Positions 22,898 through 35,311 of a DNA stretch of 64,000 bases are shown here, one piece after another (the stretch's first letter is position 1; each line of letters starts with the position of its first letter). A model generated the notes under the pieces. It ran no database searches. It was given only the letters and a program-made list of their open reading frames with translations, and was not told the origin of the DNA. Origin of the DNA: Inia geoffrensis (taxonomy: Eukaryota > Chordata > Mammalia > Artiodactyla > Iniidae); assembly GCA_036417435.1 (NCBI GenBank), contig CM070902.1:140915886-140979885 (forward strand), read 5' to 3'. A program made the translations under genes and the position numbers.

Positions 22898-23029
22898 CTA
22901 AAAAAAAAAAAATCAGTCCAGGAAATAAATTAGAAACATTAGAAGTGAAACAAAAGTCAGCAAAATTAAATATATTTTCTAACCTCACCTATAATACTGA
23001 GTCAGAATGAAAAACTATTTAATCGCACA

Positions 23030-23450
23030 CATTTCCAAGCATTTCACCCTCCACAGAGCACTTCCACACAATGTCTCCTGACCGACCTCAGAACAACAAA
23101 ACGAGGGGCTCCTAGCTGGCATCAAATTTCCTGTTTACAGGTGAAGTCAGGGGCATCCACAGGAGGCTCAGTGATGTATTCCAGGTTTCCCATTAACAGG
23201 TGGCAAAGCTGGGGCTGATGGAGGTCTCTGCTCCCAGTTTACTGGTCTACCCTTCTTCTCTCCTAGCAACTCCATGTCCCAGCCGTGTCACCTTGGGCAT
23301 GACCTCTCTGTACCTTTGGTACCTTGCGCCTTAGGTTGTCCTGAGGATTAATATATGAAAACCGCTTGGAATGGGTGCCAGGCATATAGGTACTCAATGT
23401 GCTAATACTCACCTTCACCACCACCACCATCATTAAGATCAGAGGAAGAC
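23030..23450. mobile_element. Two MIR copies in opposite orientation
   Basis: About 23030-23225 is antisense MIR (weak). About 23265-23450 is plus-strand MIR, with GTGTCACCTTGGGCATGACC and GGCATATAGGTACTCAATGT. They lie just upstream of the DCLK2 exon at 22897. Confidence 0.6.
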
Positions 23451-23722
23451 TTGCCACGAAGCTAATGATGGCCCTTCCAAGGCCCTGTACCTAAACGTAG
23501 TCTTAATTTCATATTCTTTTTTCACCCCGCCCTCCCCAGTACTGTATCAGTGTCAGATCCCGCAGAACCTGAACCCACCCCAGGGAGCAGCACGTTCATC
23601 CCTTCATCCCGGTGGTGACAAGAAGAACCACCTTCCAGGACTTTGGATATAAACAGGCTCCAATTTTACCTGGTTTTTTAATGGGATGTATGATAAGATT
23701 TCTTTTTAAAAAAGTACTCCTC

Positions 23723-23938
23723 GGGGCTTTCCTGGTGGTGCAGTGGTTGAGAGTCTGCCTGCCGATGCAGCGGACACGGGTTCGTGCCCCCGGTCCGGGA
23801 AGATCCCACATGCCTCGGAGTGGCTAGGCCCGTGAGCCACGGCTGCTGAGCCTGCGCGTCCGGAGCCTGTGCTCCACAACGGGAGAGGCCGTAACAGTGA
23901 GAGGCCTGCGTACTTCAAAAAAAAAAAAGAAAAAAAAA
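23723..23938 (+). mobile_element. CHR-2-type SINE
   Basis: Head GGGGCTTTCCTGGTGGTGCA. TSD ending AAAAAGTACTCCTC before (to 23722) and after (to 23953). The A-rich tail is interrupted by G. Confidence 0.94.
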
Positions 23939-24234
23939 AAAAAAGTACTCCTCTCCCAATAATAATGCAGTTAAAAAAAAAAAAATCAGTGCTCTATTAC
24001 TTGAAAGGATTGAGAACCTCAATAATTCCTTAAGTCTTCCTGATCACTATTTAGCTTTTTATTGGAAAAAAAAAAATCTCACTCTAGAGTTAGAAAAAAA
24101 TGCTCTAGAGAAAAGATAGTGAACTATACACAATAAGTGGAACAGGCGTGGAAACTGCTCCAGTCCCTCATCAAGCAAGATGTGGCTTCTGTACTTCACT
24201 GAAACTCAGCTCAGGTCACAGTGTTTTTAAGGCG

Positions 24235-25060
24235 TGTTTTAGTCAGTTTGGACTGCTATAACAAATTACCATAGATGGGGTGGCTTAAATGGCAGAAACT
24301 TATTTCTCACAGTTCTGGAGGCTGGAAGTCTGAGATCAGGGTGCCGGCATGGTTGGCTTCTGGTGAGAACCCTCTTCCTGGTTTCATCACATGGAAGGGG
24401 GGGGGGGGAACAACACAGGAGGAAGCCAGCTCTCTCCTCTCTCTTCTTATAAGGGCACTAATCCCATCATAGGGGCTCCACCCTCACAACCTCATGCAAC
24501 CCTACTTACCTCCCAAAGGCCCCACCTCTTGATAGCATCACATTGAAACCAAGCAGGACCCTGTAGGGCTCCTGGGCACAGATGCCTTTCTGTCCCCCAT
24601 TTTCTTGTTTGTAGGGAACAGACTCCAGCCTCCATGACCTTCTCTGAGTTCCAAAGGGCAGATCTGAACAGATGCTAATCAAGGGAGGAGCACCCAAAAA
24701 ACCACCAGAGGCCAGATTAAAGGAACCAGAGAAGCTCATCAAGAAATTACCGGAGATCAGAGTAAAGGAGCACGGGCCCTGCACACCCTGATCTTAGCAG
24801 CAACCCCACCCTTGAACTACTGCTATAAAACTCCGCATCAAGTCCTCCCAGGTGGGGACACACAGTTTTTCGGGGCAGGACCCCACTGTGTCCCCCTTTG
24901 CCTGGCAAAGCAATAAAGCTATTCTTTTCTACTTCACCCAAAACTCTGTCTCTGAGATTTGATTCAGTGCCGGTGCACAGAGGCCGAGCTTTCGGCATCA
25001 ACACTGGGGATTAGGGTTCCAAGATATGAATTTGGGGGAGACACAAACATGCAGTTCATA
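24235..25060 (+). mobile_element. Old mammalian LTR-like repeat split by a younger LTR
   Basis: TTTTAGTCAGTTTGGACTGC, CTCACAGTTCTGGAGGCTGG and CCCAAAGGCCCCACCTC before the insert, and GGGGATTAGGGTTCCAAGAT after it, form one old mammalian-wide interspersed repeat, probably of ERVL/MaLR type. The 24544-25000 LTR interrupts it. A G run of about 12 lies near 24400. Confidence 0.65.
24544..25000 (+). mobile_element. ERV solo LTR (same family as 19755-20813)
   Basis: TGAAACC at the left and GCATCA at the right, with ACAT before and ACAC after as an imperfect 4-bp TSD. Has GGCAAAGCAATAAAGCTATT (poly(A) signal) and GATTCAGTGCCGGTGCACAG near the end. About 457 bp and intact, whereas the related copy is enlarged by insertions. 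Confidence 0.85.
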
Positions 25061-25597
25061 AAAGAAGAAGAATATTTTTCAGCATTCCTGTGAAAACTGT
25101 TTCTCTTCACCTCAGGTGGCGGTCACACATACCCCTTCATCCTTGCTAGGATCCTGGGAGTCATTCTTTCCTCCCTTCTTCACCAATCCCTCACATCACT
25201 TTTCCTTCCTACACGGCTCCCAAATATTTCTATCCCTACTCCTTGGTTCGGCTCTCACTTTCTCTTGCCTGGGCGCCTGCCACTGCCTAGTAACAGGCTT
25301 TCTAACTCCAGTCTTTACTGCTCCCCTCCTTCCAGTCATCGCTGTTCTCACAGGTGTGGAAATCAATGAAGACCATGTGGGCACGTGCAGTGTCTTAAGG
25401 TGCCAGGGTGCCCGCACCATTCACAGTGCTCACCGACCTCCTTCCTTGACAAGATAATGCTCCTTCACAGGGCACACAAGACTGACCCTGCCTGAGCCTC
25501 CAACCTTGTCTTTGCCATTTCGTCTGCACACCTGTTCCTCAGCCACGTCATGGCTTCTCTGGGTTCCCTACCTGTATGTTGCTTCTGCTTCTTTTTT

Positions 25598-26290
25598 GTT
25601 AAACAGCGTTACTGAAACATAATTCACAAACCATACAATTCCCTCATTTAAAGCACAGAATTCAATGGTTTTTGGTATATTCAGAGTTCTGCAACCATCA
25701 CTACCATCTATTTGAGAATACTTTCATCATCTAAAAAGAAAACCCAGGGCTTCCCTGGTGGCGCAGTGGTTGAGAGTCCGCCTGCCGATGCAGGGGACGC
25801 GGGTTCGTGCCCTGGTCTGGGAGGATCCCACGTGCCGCGGAGTGGCTGGGCCCGTGGGCCACGGCCGCTGAGCCGGAGCGTCCGGAGCCTGTGCTCCGCA
25901 GCGGGAGAGGCCACAACAGTGAGAGGCCCGCGTACCGCAAAAATAAATAAACAAATGAATAAGTAAAATAAATAAATAAAAAGAAACCCCCAGGCCCATT
26001 ACCGTTCACTCCTCATGCCCCCATCTCCTCATTCCTAAGCGCCCATAATCTACTTCCTCATTCTATGGATTTGCCTATTCTGGACATTTTATATAAATCA
26101 AATCATACAATATGTAGCATTCTGCAACTGGCTTCTTTCACTTAGCATGTTTTTAAGGTTCATACGTGTTGTAGCACATATTAGTACTTCATTCCTTTCT
26201 GTGGCTGAGTAATACTCGGTCGTATGGATATATACCCCATTTTGTTTATCCATTCATCAGTTAATGGACATTTGAGTAATTTCTACTTCA
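25598..26290 (-). mobile_element. Old L1 3'-end remnant split by a SINE
   Basis: Antisense L1 words: ACATTTTATATAAATCAAAT, GGCTGAGTAATACTCGGTCG and TTTATCCATTCATCAGTTAA. The CHR SINE at 25747-25977 interrupts it. Confidence 0.7.
25747..25977 (+). mobile_element. CHR-2-type SINE
   Basis: Near-consensus head, with a long tail of AAAT units. Imperfect TSD AAAAAGAAAACCCA against AAAAAGAAACCCCCA. Confidence 0.92.
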
Positions 26291-26639
26291 GTGTTGGTTC
26301 TTACTACTATATTTTTCCCCATGCTCTTTCTCAGCCTCAAGTGGTCTTTCTGACCACTCTTTGGTGCCGTGACCTCCAGGTAGGCAATGATATTTCTGAT
26401 TCATCATTCCCTAGGGTCTAGGAGAATTCTGGCTTTGGTGGATGCTTAATACATGTCTGTTGAATGAACTGTGGCTTGGTATGGAGCTGCTCCTATTGGA
26501 ATCGAGTTCTCAGACACAGAGTAACTTCTCTGGGGTGAGTGGTGTCACAGATGCAATCTCCACTGCCATCTCCACCATCACTTAATGTAAGACTTACAGA
26601 ATGTAGGCATCACTTAACCTCTCAGAATTGTCTCTCTGT

Positions 26640-26812
26640 GTTGCATATGTGCTACCTCATTAATCCCTACAACATCCCTGAGGTTGATACTATTATCACT
26701 CCTCATTTACAAACAAGAAAACGGATCTAGAGTGACCAACCTGCCCCCACACTGGTAATGAACACAGAGCACAGGAATTTAGACACAGGTCCTCCACATC
26801 TGTATCTCTGCT
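26640..26812 (-). mobile_element. MIR SINE
   Basis: Antisense MIR: CTCATTAATCCCTACAACAT, CTCATTTACAAACAAGAAAA. An L1 is inserted at its end. Confidence 0.7.
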
Positions 26813-26832
26813 TTAAACTTAACACCATGGTG

Positions 26833-27050
26833 TCATGTACACACTGCTATATTTAAAATGGATAACCAAAAAGGACCTACTGTATAGCACAGGGAACTCT
26901 GCTCAATATTATGCAACTAAATGAGAAAATAATTTGAAAAAGAATAGACACATGTATAACAACCACTTTGCTGTACACCTGAAACTATCACAACATTGTT
27001 AATCAACTATAGTCCAATATAAGATAAAAAGTTAAAATAAATAAATAAAT
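26833..27050 (+). mobile_element. Young 5'-truncated L1
   Basis: Perfect 18-bp TSD AAACTTAACACCATGGTG at 26815-26832 and 27051-27068. The body is L1 3' UTR (GACCTACTGTATAGCACAGG, CACCTGAAACTATCACAACA) with a tail of AAAT units. Confidence 0.92.
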
Positions 27051-27115
27051 AAACTTAACACCATGGTGCCTCCTCCCCTTATGTGGAATCCCAGAGTTCA
27101 TCTTTCTACTTTTAT

Positions 27116-27237
27116 CTCTTTTTTTGGGGGGGGCCGAGCTGCACAGCATGCAGGATCTAACCCCAACCAGGGGTTGAAATCCATGCCCCCTGCAGTGGGA
27201 GTGCAGAGTCTTAACCAGTGGACCACCAGGGAAGTCC
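27116..27237 (-). mobile_element. Short CHR-type SINE
   Basis: Antisense, with only the tRNA-like head and a short body. Perfect 14-bp TSD CTTTCTACTTTTAT at 27102-27115 and 27238-27251. Confidence 0.9.
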
Positions 27238-28039
27238 CTTTCTACTTTTATAGTTCTTACCACATTCCACCTTGCTTTATAGTCATTTATGTCTCTCATA
27301 TCTCCCACTATTTTGTTTTTTACACACATACATTTAATAAATGGTTCTTAAATGGAACTGAATCCAGTTTTACTTTCTTGGCCAAATAAAACAGACATCT
27401 ACCAAAGTTTAAGCCATTTTTTAAAAAATCAACATTTCATTTGTTTTTGTAATCAATTTAGCATGAAAAATGACAACTGAACTCTCTAAAATATATCTGT
27501 GTGATGTCTGTTTGAAAAGTCAACTCATTTTTAATCGATTTTATTACAAGAAAACATTTCATCTGGCACTAAATTAGTTGGTATTTGAGTAGAATAAATG
27601 TCAAAGTAAATAATTAAGTTGCCTATTATGTGGAATAAAGGTATTTAACAAGTCTAAGGAATATAACAGATCAAAAGGTGGTTTATTCCCCCTCCCCCAG
27701 CAGTTCTGTTTATTGATAGTTCTTCCTAAACAATTGTTTAATGATTTCACCTGTCAGTATAAGTTTGGCTTTCCAAACACGGTTTGCGTAAGGTGTCTGC
27801 ATCCCTTTAATTCAGATTCTAGCCATTAAGTACATATCTGGTTAAACAGTTAACCAAATAATATAATTAGCAATTGGTTCAGATTACTTCAAATAAGTCA
27901 CCACTACTCTCAAGAAATGATAGGTGTCATATAAATAAATGATAAACTGAGATAAGCAAACATGCATTTTGGCTAATTTTATTTTATTAACGTGTACTCA
28001 GGATATCAACATACCTCATAAAATATTAAACAACTCCCG

Positions 28040-30300
28040 TTTTCATTCATTCAACAAATTTGTATTGAGAATTTACATGCCAGGCACCACACCAGGTGCT
28101 ACAAGAAACATCAATAAAACAAAACGAAACAAACAACAACAAAAAAAAACAGCAAGAAAGAAATCCTTGCCCTCAGGAAGCCTGTGTGAGTTGACACAGG
28201 ATAAAAATGCATAACTAAATGTATGCAATGTCAAAAGGTGATAAGTGCTACAGAGAATGGAAACAAGGATGGGGAATAGTGAATGCGGGCATGAGTGCTG
28301 CAATACTAAACAGCCTCACTGCAAAGGTAACATTTGAACAAAATACTGAGAGGTAAGGGAGAAGCTGCACGAATGTCTAGGAATGGAGGTGGGAGGGCAG
28401 TGTTCCAGGAAACAGAAGAGAATATTCAAAAGCCTTGGCATGGTCACGGGAAACAGTCCTGGAGCACAGTTAGAGGGGGAACAGTCATTGCAGGAGAGCA
28501 GGTCAGCAAGGTGACGGAGGCAAGCAGACGGGGTAGGGCTTTGTCAGCTGCTGGTCAGGACTTTGGCTTTCCTCTGGGTGAGATGGGAAACCGCTAGAGG
28601 CTTTGGAGCAGAGAACCGCATAACATGACTGACTTTGAACAGGATACACGGTGCTCAGACTAAACTCTAAAAGGGCAAGGACAGATGGCAGCGTAGTTGG
28701 AGGCTATTGTTACTCAGGCAATGAGAGTGGCCTGTGCCAGGAGTGGATGGAATGAGAAGGCTATGGGGACCTGAGAGAAGAGAGAAGAATGTGATGGCTC
28801 CGGGTTTGTGGCTTGAGCCACTACAAGGATGGGCCTGCCATTAACTCTCACGGAAGAGTACAAGGTAATGGGCAAGGTTGGTGGTGGAGAGGATGCCCAC
28901 GAATTTAGATTTGGCATGTGAACTGCAAAATGCCTATTAAACATCCAGGTGGAGGTGTTGGGTGGAACGTGGGATACAAACAAATCTGAATTTCATGAGA
29001 GAGATCTAGCCTGGAGATATAAATTTGGGACTCACCACCATAGGAATGGTATTTAAAATCTTGAGCTCAATTACAGCAATTAATGCACAGAGGGAAGCGG
29101 TCTAAGCCCTGAGCTCCGAAACCCAGCAACTTTACAAGGTCAGGGAGAAGAAGCAAAAACAGCAAAGAAGGGCTTCCCTGGTGGCGCAGTGGTTGAGAAT
29201 CTGCCCGCCAGTGCAGGGGATACGGGTTTGAACCCTGGTCTGGGAGGATCCCACGTGCCACGGAGCAACTAGGCCCGTGAGCCACACCTACTGAGCCTGC
29301 GCGTCTGGAGCCTGTGCTCCGCAACAAGAGAGGCCGCAACAGTGAGAGGCCCGCACGCCGCGATGAAGAGTGGCCCCCCGCTTGCCACAACTAGAGAAGG
29401 CCCTTGCACTGAAACGAAGACCCAACACAGCCAAAAATAAATTAATTAATTAATAATTTAAAAAAAAACAGCAAAGAAGACTGAAAGGGAACAGTCAATG
29501 AGGGAGGAAGGAAAGCGAATGCTTGTAGTTTGCTGGAAACCAAGCTAAGAAAGTGTTTCAAGGAGGAGGAGTAATCAGCTGAGTCAATGTTACTGACTGG
29601 CCATGGAAGATGAAGACTGAGAAGTGACCACTGAATTGAGCAACAAGGAGATCGCTGGTCCTGAAGATCAGAAGTAGTTTTGGTGCAGTGGTTGAAAAGA
29701 AAGTCTACTTGCAGCACCTTTAACAGAGGACAGGTGAAGAACTGGAGACAGTGAATGCAGACAACTTTTTCAGGGAGCTGCGACTAGAAAAGTGGAGCAG
29801 AGGAGTGGGGAGGCGAGAGAAGGAAGCAGGGAGTCCATGCTCAAGAGAGCTTGTTTTCAAGATGAGAGAGAGAACACAAGTTACTATGCTGTTGAAATGA
29901 TCTAGTAGGACAAAAATGGTGAGGCATGAAAGGGAATTGCTAGAGCTGCATCCCTTTGTGAGAGCGCATGGGATCAGTGTGCAGGTGGAAGGGCTCGACT
30001 TGCATGAGACTATGGTCAGTCTTTGGCAATAAAGAGAACCAGGTGGAAGCTGCTAGGTGGGGACATATGGTGGGGGTGGGAGAGCTGGTGGATTGCTTCC
30101 TGCTTCACTGAGAAAGCTTGAAGCAAAGTCATCAGCTCAAAGTGAGGCAGGGGCCAGGGGTGGGGGAAGGAGGAAGTACAGCAGACTTGTGGAGAAAATA
30201 AAAGGTGTGGAATTGCAACCTGTGATTGTGGGGAGAATGAATGGGGAGGGAAATGTGACATGCCTACAGGCAGCAATAGGGGCGCATTCAGGGTCCCACA
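28040..30300 (-). mobile_element. Long L2 LINE remnant, antisense
   Basis: Starts TTCATTCATTCAACAAATTT with CATGCCAGGCACCACACCAG, the L2 3' end in reverse, and continues through L2 3' UTR and ORF-like words (TCCTCTGGGTGAGATGGGAA, GTTGGAGGCTATTGTTACTC). More than 2 kb, counting the CHR SINE inside. Small open frames within it are relics or chance. Confidence 0.7.
29171..29463 (+). mobile_element. CHR SINE, long form
   Basis: Head GGCTTCCCTGGTGGCGCAGT, a CHR-2-like middle, then the CHR-1-like 3' end CGAAGACCCAACACAGCC. Perfect 16-bp TSD AAAAACAGCAAAGAAG at 29155-29170 and 29464-29479. Inserted into the L2. Confidence 0.93.
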
Positions 30301-30779
30301 GCCTGCATAATAGACATTCTTGGTTCAAAAACTAGAAAGCAGCTACCCAGCCGATACAGGGTTTTAGAAAAATCAAACCCTTTTAAGATGGAATTGTCAC
30401 CGTTTCATGGGGTTGCACCTGACCTGTCAATAGAAGAAAATCGATAGGAACACAGATGATGCAAAAACCTAGATTCCACCAATAATGAGTAAATAAGGAA
30501 TGAATGGAAACTTCTCTCCCGCTGCTGCTGCTGATTTAAAATACAAGTCTCTGTTCATATTTTTCACAGTATAAACATGGACTGTTATGCACTGTCATTA
30601 CTATGTTTAACTAAACCGTAAACCTAAAACACGCTAGAAACAGAACACCAGCAGGCAGAGATGCAAGTTGATGAGCATGATTAAAGGTGAGCTAAAAAAC
30701 TAACAGGCACAGAAGAATGAGCAGATTTCAGTTCTGTTTCTACTTTCATTGTACAGGATAACTCACTTATGGTATTGTT

Positions 30780-31010
30780 TAAACTACAGATGTCCGTGCA
30801 GGAAGCACAGGCTCAGCACAAGCTTTGCTGGGAGCAGAGGACCACCGTGCTGCACCTCCTCCCTTTCATACAGGTGGGACCTTGGGGAGATACTTAACCT
30901 CTCGGAGGCTCATTTCTCTGTCCACAAAACGGGCAGCAGACCAGTTTCATTTCGTCTTTAAGGGAAAAATGTGATAGTACGTGAAAGGAGCTGGTACATG
31001 TTATTTCTTC
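30780..31010 (+). mobile_element. MIR SINE
   Basis: GATACTTAACCTCTCGGAGG and TCTCTGTCCACAAAACGGGC match the MIR core. Confidence 0.65.
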
Positions 31011-31673
31011 ATTTTCATTAATTCACGGCCTCAAATGTTTTTTAAAAAATTTAACTTAATGGATAATCTTTTCTTTAAGTATACACAAAAAAAATAATAC
31101 ATGCTTTCCTACAAGTTCAATAAATTAGATATTTTCCGAGGAAAAAAAATCACTGACAACTTGGAAAGCTGCCACTGATCGTCTTCACTTGTGGAAAAAT
31201 CACTGCCTCCCAAATTAAGATATCTTAAGCTCCCAGAAATTCTACACAAAAATGTGATTCACGTAATATATGATAAACACATATAGGTATATACAGGTAT
31301 ACATATGACATGTAAAATATATATGTTTATATGCATATATTAAAAAATGTTTCTCCCAACAGCTCCCTAGAATAATTACAAACGAGGAAAATAATTAACT
31401 TAAATGTAATATATCAAAGCAAAGCATTGGCTAATACCTATGTATGTAAGCTATACCTATAAATGTCAACATTTTTAGATAATATAAAAACAGAACTGTA
31501 AGCATATCAATCTAATTTTATGCCAAAATTATATTTGTGTAATACTAGGCCTCCATGTAATGCAGTCATTACTTGCCCATGCTTAAATTTCACAAGCATA
31601 TGGGACCACATATTTAATTGTTCTTCATAATGACCCAAACTCAGTTGATACTTTTCAAAGTGAAACATCTGAC

Positions 31674-31793
31674 AGACCTCCCTGGTGGTCCAGTGGGTAA
31701 GACTCCACGCTCCCATGCCGCAACTAAAGATCCCACGAGCTACAGCTAAGACCCGGTGCAGCCTAAATAAATAAATAAATATATATATATTTT
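31674..31793 (+). mobile_element. Short CHR-type SINE
   Basis: ACCTCCCTGGTGGTCCAGTG head, with AAGACCCGGTGCAGCC at the 3' end and an AAAT/TA tail. Probable TSD CATCTGACA/AATCTGATA. Older and diverged. Confidence 0.85.
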
Positions 31794-31854
31794 TTAATCT
31801 GATAAAATGCTCAGGGTCTGAGGTAAGCTAAAATAACTCTCTCTCACCAATGGA

Positions 31855-32020
31855 AGCCACATTAGTTTACTACTGTACATTCAATCTAACATGAATCATG
31901 TCCCTACTATATGCCAGGCATAAACAAAAGACAAGAAGCACACAGTCTAGTGGTGGAGATGGACAAGAACAGTAGTAAGTACCATCAAAACGTTACAATA
32001 AGAGAATGCTGTAATAGAAG
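31855..32020 (-). mobile_element. L2 3'-end fragment
   Basis: CCCTACTATATGCCAGGCAT and CACAGTCTAGTGGTGGAGAT are antisense L2. Confidence 0.6.
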
Positions 32021-33059
32021 AACACCCAAAAGAAATAACTTGATGAAAAACAGCATCCCGTAAAATATTTAATACCTTTAGAATATTTCACATGTTTGGA
32101 CACTTAGATAATTCTACCTTTCATAGTTTTTTTAAACATATTTCTTGTTCTTCAACTCTGGTGGTCTGTTTGCTCCTGTTATCATGCATTTTTAAAACTG
32201 GCATTTAACACTGAGTTATGGGCCATGTCACTAAACCTGACTCAGAAAAAAAACGTATCAATACCTTGAATAATGTCTCAAAGTCATTCTTAACAGGGTG
32301 AGGAAAAGCGTTATCAGTTTAGAAGACCTCTTACTGTTTGCTTCTAAATTCTTTTTTCCATGCAAGAAGCTCCTCACGAATAATGGATGTTCTGTGGCTT
32401 ACAATAGCAAGCTACACACACGAGGGGAAAGTAATAATTCTGCTAAGGTACAAAATGAAAGCCATCAGCAGGCTCTAAGGGGGAAACATCAGACTGAGAA
32501 ATAATGTATCTACAGGAGCATATCTGAGTTTTCCAAATGAATGTGGGCCATTTAAAAACAGTAATTTTTCTATCCTTCAGTCGACAGATTAATTAGATCA
32601 GGGTAAAAAGGTGGCAGCCATAATTCCAGTGCTAGTTCTTAATAGATTGCCCCAACCACTTTTTTTTTTTTCTTTCTCTGTTTGGTTTCTGTCAAAGGAT
32701 ACAGAAACAAAGGGCTTGAGGTCTGATAAAAATACTATGCATGTATTAGGAGCATAATAAACCTTTTCCTCCAAAGAAAAAAGGTGGAGGACACAGAGAT
32801 GTCATCCTCCCTGGGCACTTGCTTTCTGAACTACAGAAGGTCTCCATTTCCTGACCCCCTAGCACTCTGGAAATCTTGTGTTTCTTACCCTTTCCAGAGT
32901 TACAAAGGAGTTGTTGGTAAGCAGGCTGGATTTCTCTAAGATCACTTCCTACTACAAAGTTGTATAGTCTAAGTATTTTAGTTTCTAAGAAAAGCTTATT
33001 TATATTTTAGGACAATGCTTTCAGAAAAGTTAAGTGCATTTTTCTGTGAGAGAAACAAA

Positions 33060-33600
33060 GGAACACTATTGTAAGTGGGTAAACAGCAATGTCCATTTGG
33101 GATTTATTTCTGTTCGTCTCAGCTTCGCATTTCCTCAAAGAGATTGTCATCAACGCAATCTTCATGCCCTCCAAATCCAGGTGTTGCCTTAATACTTATT
33201 CTATAATTTGCCCAACATAGATACTATCATTGAGGCAATTGCCTGGTTTTTGCGCCTGGACCTCTTACCAGAGTGCAAGTTCCACACATGTAGGATCGTT
33301 GTCTTGGGCACCACTAGAATTCTAGCATAGTATCAATACATAGCACCTAGCATGTAGGATCTGTTCAGTAAATTTCTATGGAATTAATGAAATGCCCTGA
33401 GTCCCTCTTCTTCCAGGTAGCCCTCCCTAGAGGCTCTATCTCACACTCTTTGCATGAATTCTTATCAACCCATTATCATGCAAGGTAGTCTTTGTTCCCA
33501 GATTTATGATGTTAGTTTTCTATGCCAACATAATCTATAAACTCTTTGACCACACCAGTCAAACCCTTAGCCCCCTACAGGAGGTATTCATCAAATACTT
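33060..33600 (+). mobile_element. L2 3'-end remnants
   Basis: GAGTGCAAGTTCCACACATG, CATAGCACCTAGCATGTAGG and related words resemble L2 3' ends in sense orientation. Limits are approximate. Confidence 0.5.
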
Positions 33601-33959
33601 GGTAATCAAATTTTGGCTCCAGATACCTTAAAATACTCATCTTAGATCATGTAAGCCCTTTCAGGAATTAAATCTCATCATGATTTTAGAGTGATTTGAG
33701 AAAAACTGCTTATGAACTCTACTACTGCAACCACTTGGTAGAGGAAAGCATTTGCAATTAAACTTGCCATTTGGTGCCATTCAAAAATACTTGGAGTTCT
33801 ATCAAATAAGGATCTCTTGAGACACTTTCAAAGCCTATTTTATGGAAAATCTCCAAGACCTGATAAAAATACAAAACAAACATCACTGGATCTCAGTGAG
33901 AGACTAGTTTAAACTAACACCAACTTATCTAATTAGAGTCAGGGTCAAAATCTTAGCAC

Positions 33960-34177
33960 CTGGGGCTTCCCTGGTGGCACACTTGTTGAGAGTCCGCCTG
34001 CCGATCCAGGGGACACGGGTTGGTGCCCCGGTCCGGGAAGATCTCACATGCCGCGGAGCGGCTGGGCCCATGAGCCATGGCCGCTGGGCCTGCGCGTCCG
34101 GAGCCTGTGCTCCGCAACGGGAGAGGCCACAACAGTGAGAGGCCCACGTACCACACAAAAAAAAAAAAAAAAGAAAA
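33960..34177 (+). mobile_element. CHR-2-type SINE
   Basis: Near-consensus. TSD AAAATCTTAGCA at 33947-33958 and 34178-34189. Confidence 0.94.
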
Positions 34178-34321
34178 AAAATCTTAGCATCTTTGAAATG
34201 TCTACCTTTTGGAGCAACGATCGCACTTTATCAAAGGAATAATGGCATGATGGATATCAGAAGTAAAAAAATACATGTTGGAATTTATGGGTTTTCTTTC
34301 ATTTTAACTGTGTGTGTATAG

Positions 34322-34350
34322 GAAAGAAAGAGGGAGAGAGAGAGAGAGAA
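34322..34350. repeat. (GA)n microsatellite
   Basis: About 28 bp of GAAA/GAGA units next to a short TGTGTG run. Confidence 0.85.
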
Positions 34351-35296
34351 CAAACGTCCACAGTTCCTGTTGAAATCAAATGCTTTCACTATCAGAGTTC
34401 AGCTTTGAAAGGTGGCCTCTACAGAAGAGTAGTTAGGCAGCGACATTTTTTTCTAGCTTTACTTCTAAAGAGGATTTGAAGGAGCTCCAGAAAGAAATCC
34501 AGTAAGTGGCTTATATTTGAAACTAAAATTATTATATAGGCTTTTAATGGAATTGCATCGATACCCTTGCTTTTGTTTTTTCCTAAGAAATGGTCACATT
34601 ACATGTCATAAACTGCCAAAAGAGAACTGCATTTCGAACCCCCCATAGCCTACTGTACCATAATTTTTCTATCATATAAACAAACAGAAACATAACTTTT
34701 TTTAATATTTAAAAAATCCAAAGAACAATTTTAATATACAGTTTAAGCTTATACAGATAAGCCTAATAATATAACTGCCTGAGCCATTACCTTCCTGTTT
34801 TTATTGCTCGCAGGGCACACTTTTTTTTTTTTCATACACTGCCCTTATAGATACTTGAAAGCTATAAATTCAGCAGATTGACCTCACCATAACTAGCATT
34901 ACCCCAGACACACACCACTGCTACCACCACTCTTTTTTTTTTCTTTTTTTTTTAACCATTTCTCTCTCTGGAATATAAGTTCTGTTTAAAATGAACAGGG
35001 AAATCATACCTGAAATAAAGAAATAAAATAAGTCACTTGGTTCTCCCAAAATGCTAGAAACAACAACCAGAAAAATAAATTCACACGTCAGTCGGCAGGG
35101 GCTGGGATTCTCCCCATTTCTTTACCCTCTACCAAGAAAACAATCAGCATAAATAGCCTGCTTTGTTCCCAGTAAATGCTGGCTAGCCTGCAGTCAGGGA
35201 AGGACTCCTTTCTACAACAAAAAAGAAAGCTACTTAGAATAGCAATGTTTTTCAGCTTCCCGTAAAACCATTCAGCCGGGCACCCACCAACCAAGT

Positions 35297-35311
35297 GGCT
35301 GCCATGGAAAC
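35297..35311. promoter_or_regulatory. RFX/X-box-like palindromic site
   Basis: GGCTGCCATGGAAAC resembles the paired half sites of an RFX X-box (GTNRCC NN RGYAAC) with mismatches. It lies in unique sequence. A single motif match; function is not shown. Confidence 0.2.

Noticed and set aside
20814..24543. A full provirus between the two related LTRs
   Set aside because: The intervening sequence contains a DCLK2 exon and MIRs and no gag/pol-like frames, and each LTR has its own TSD.
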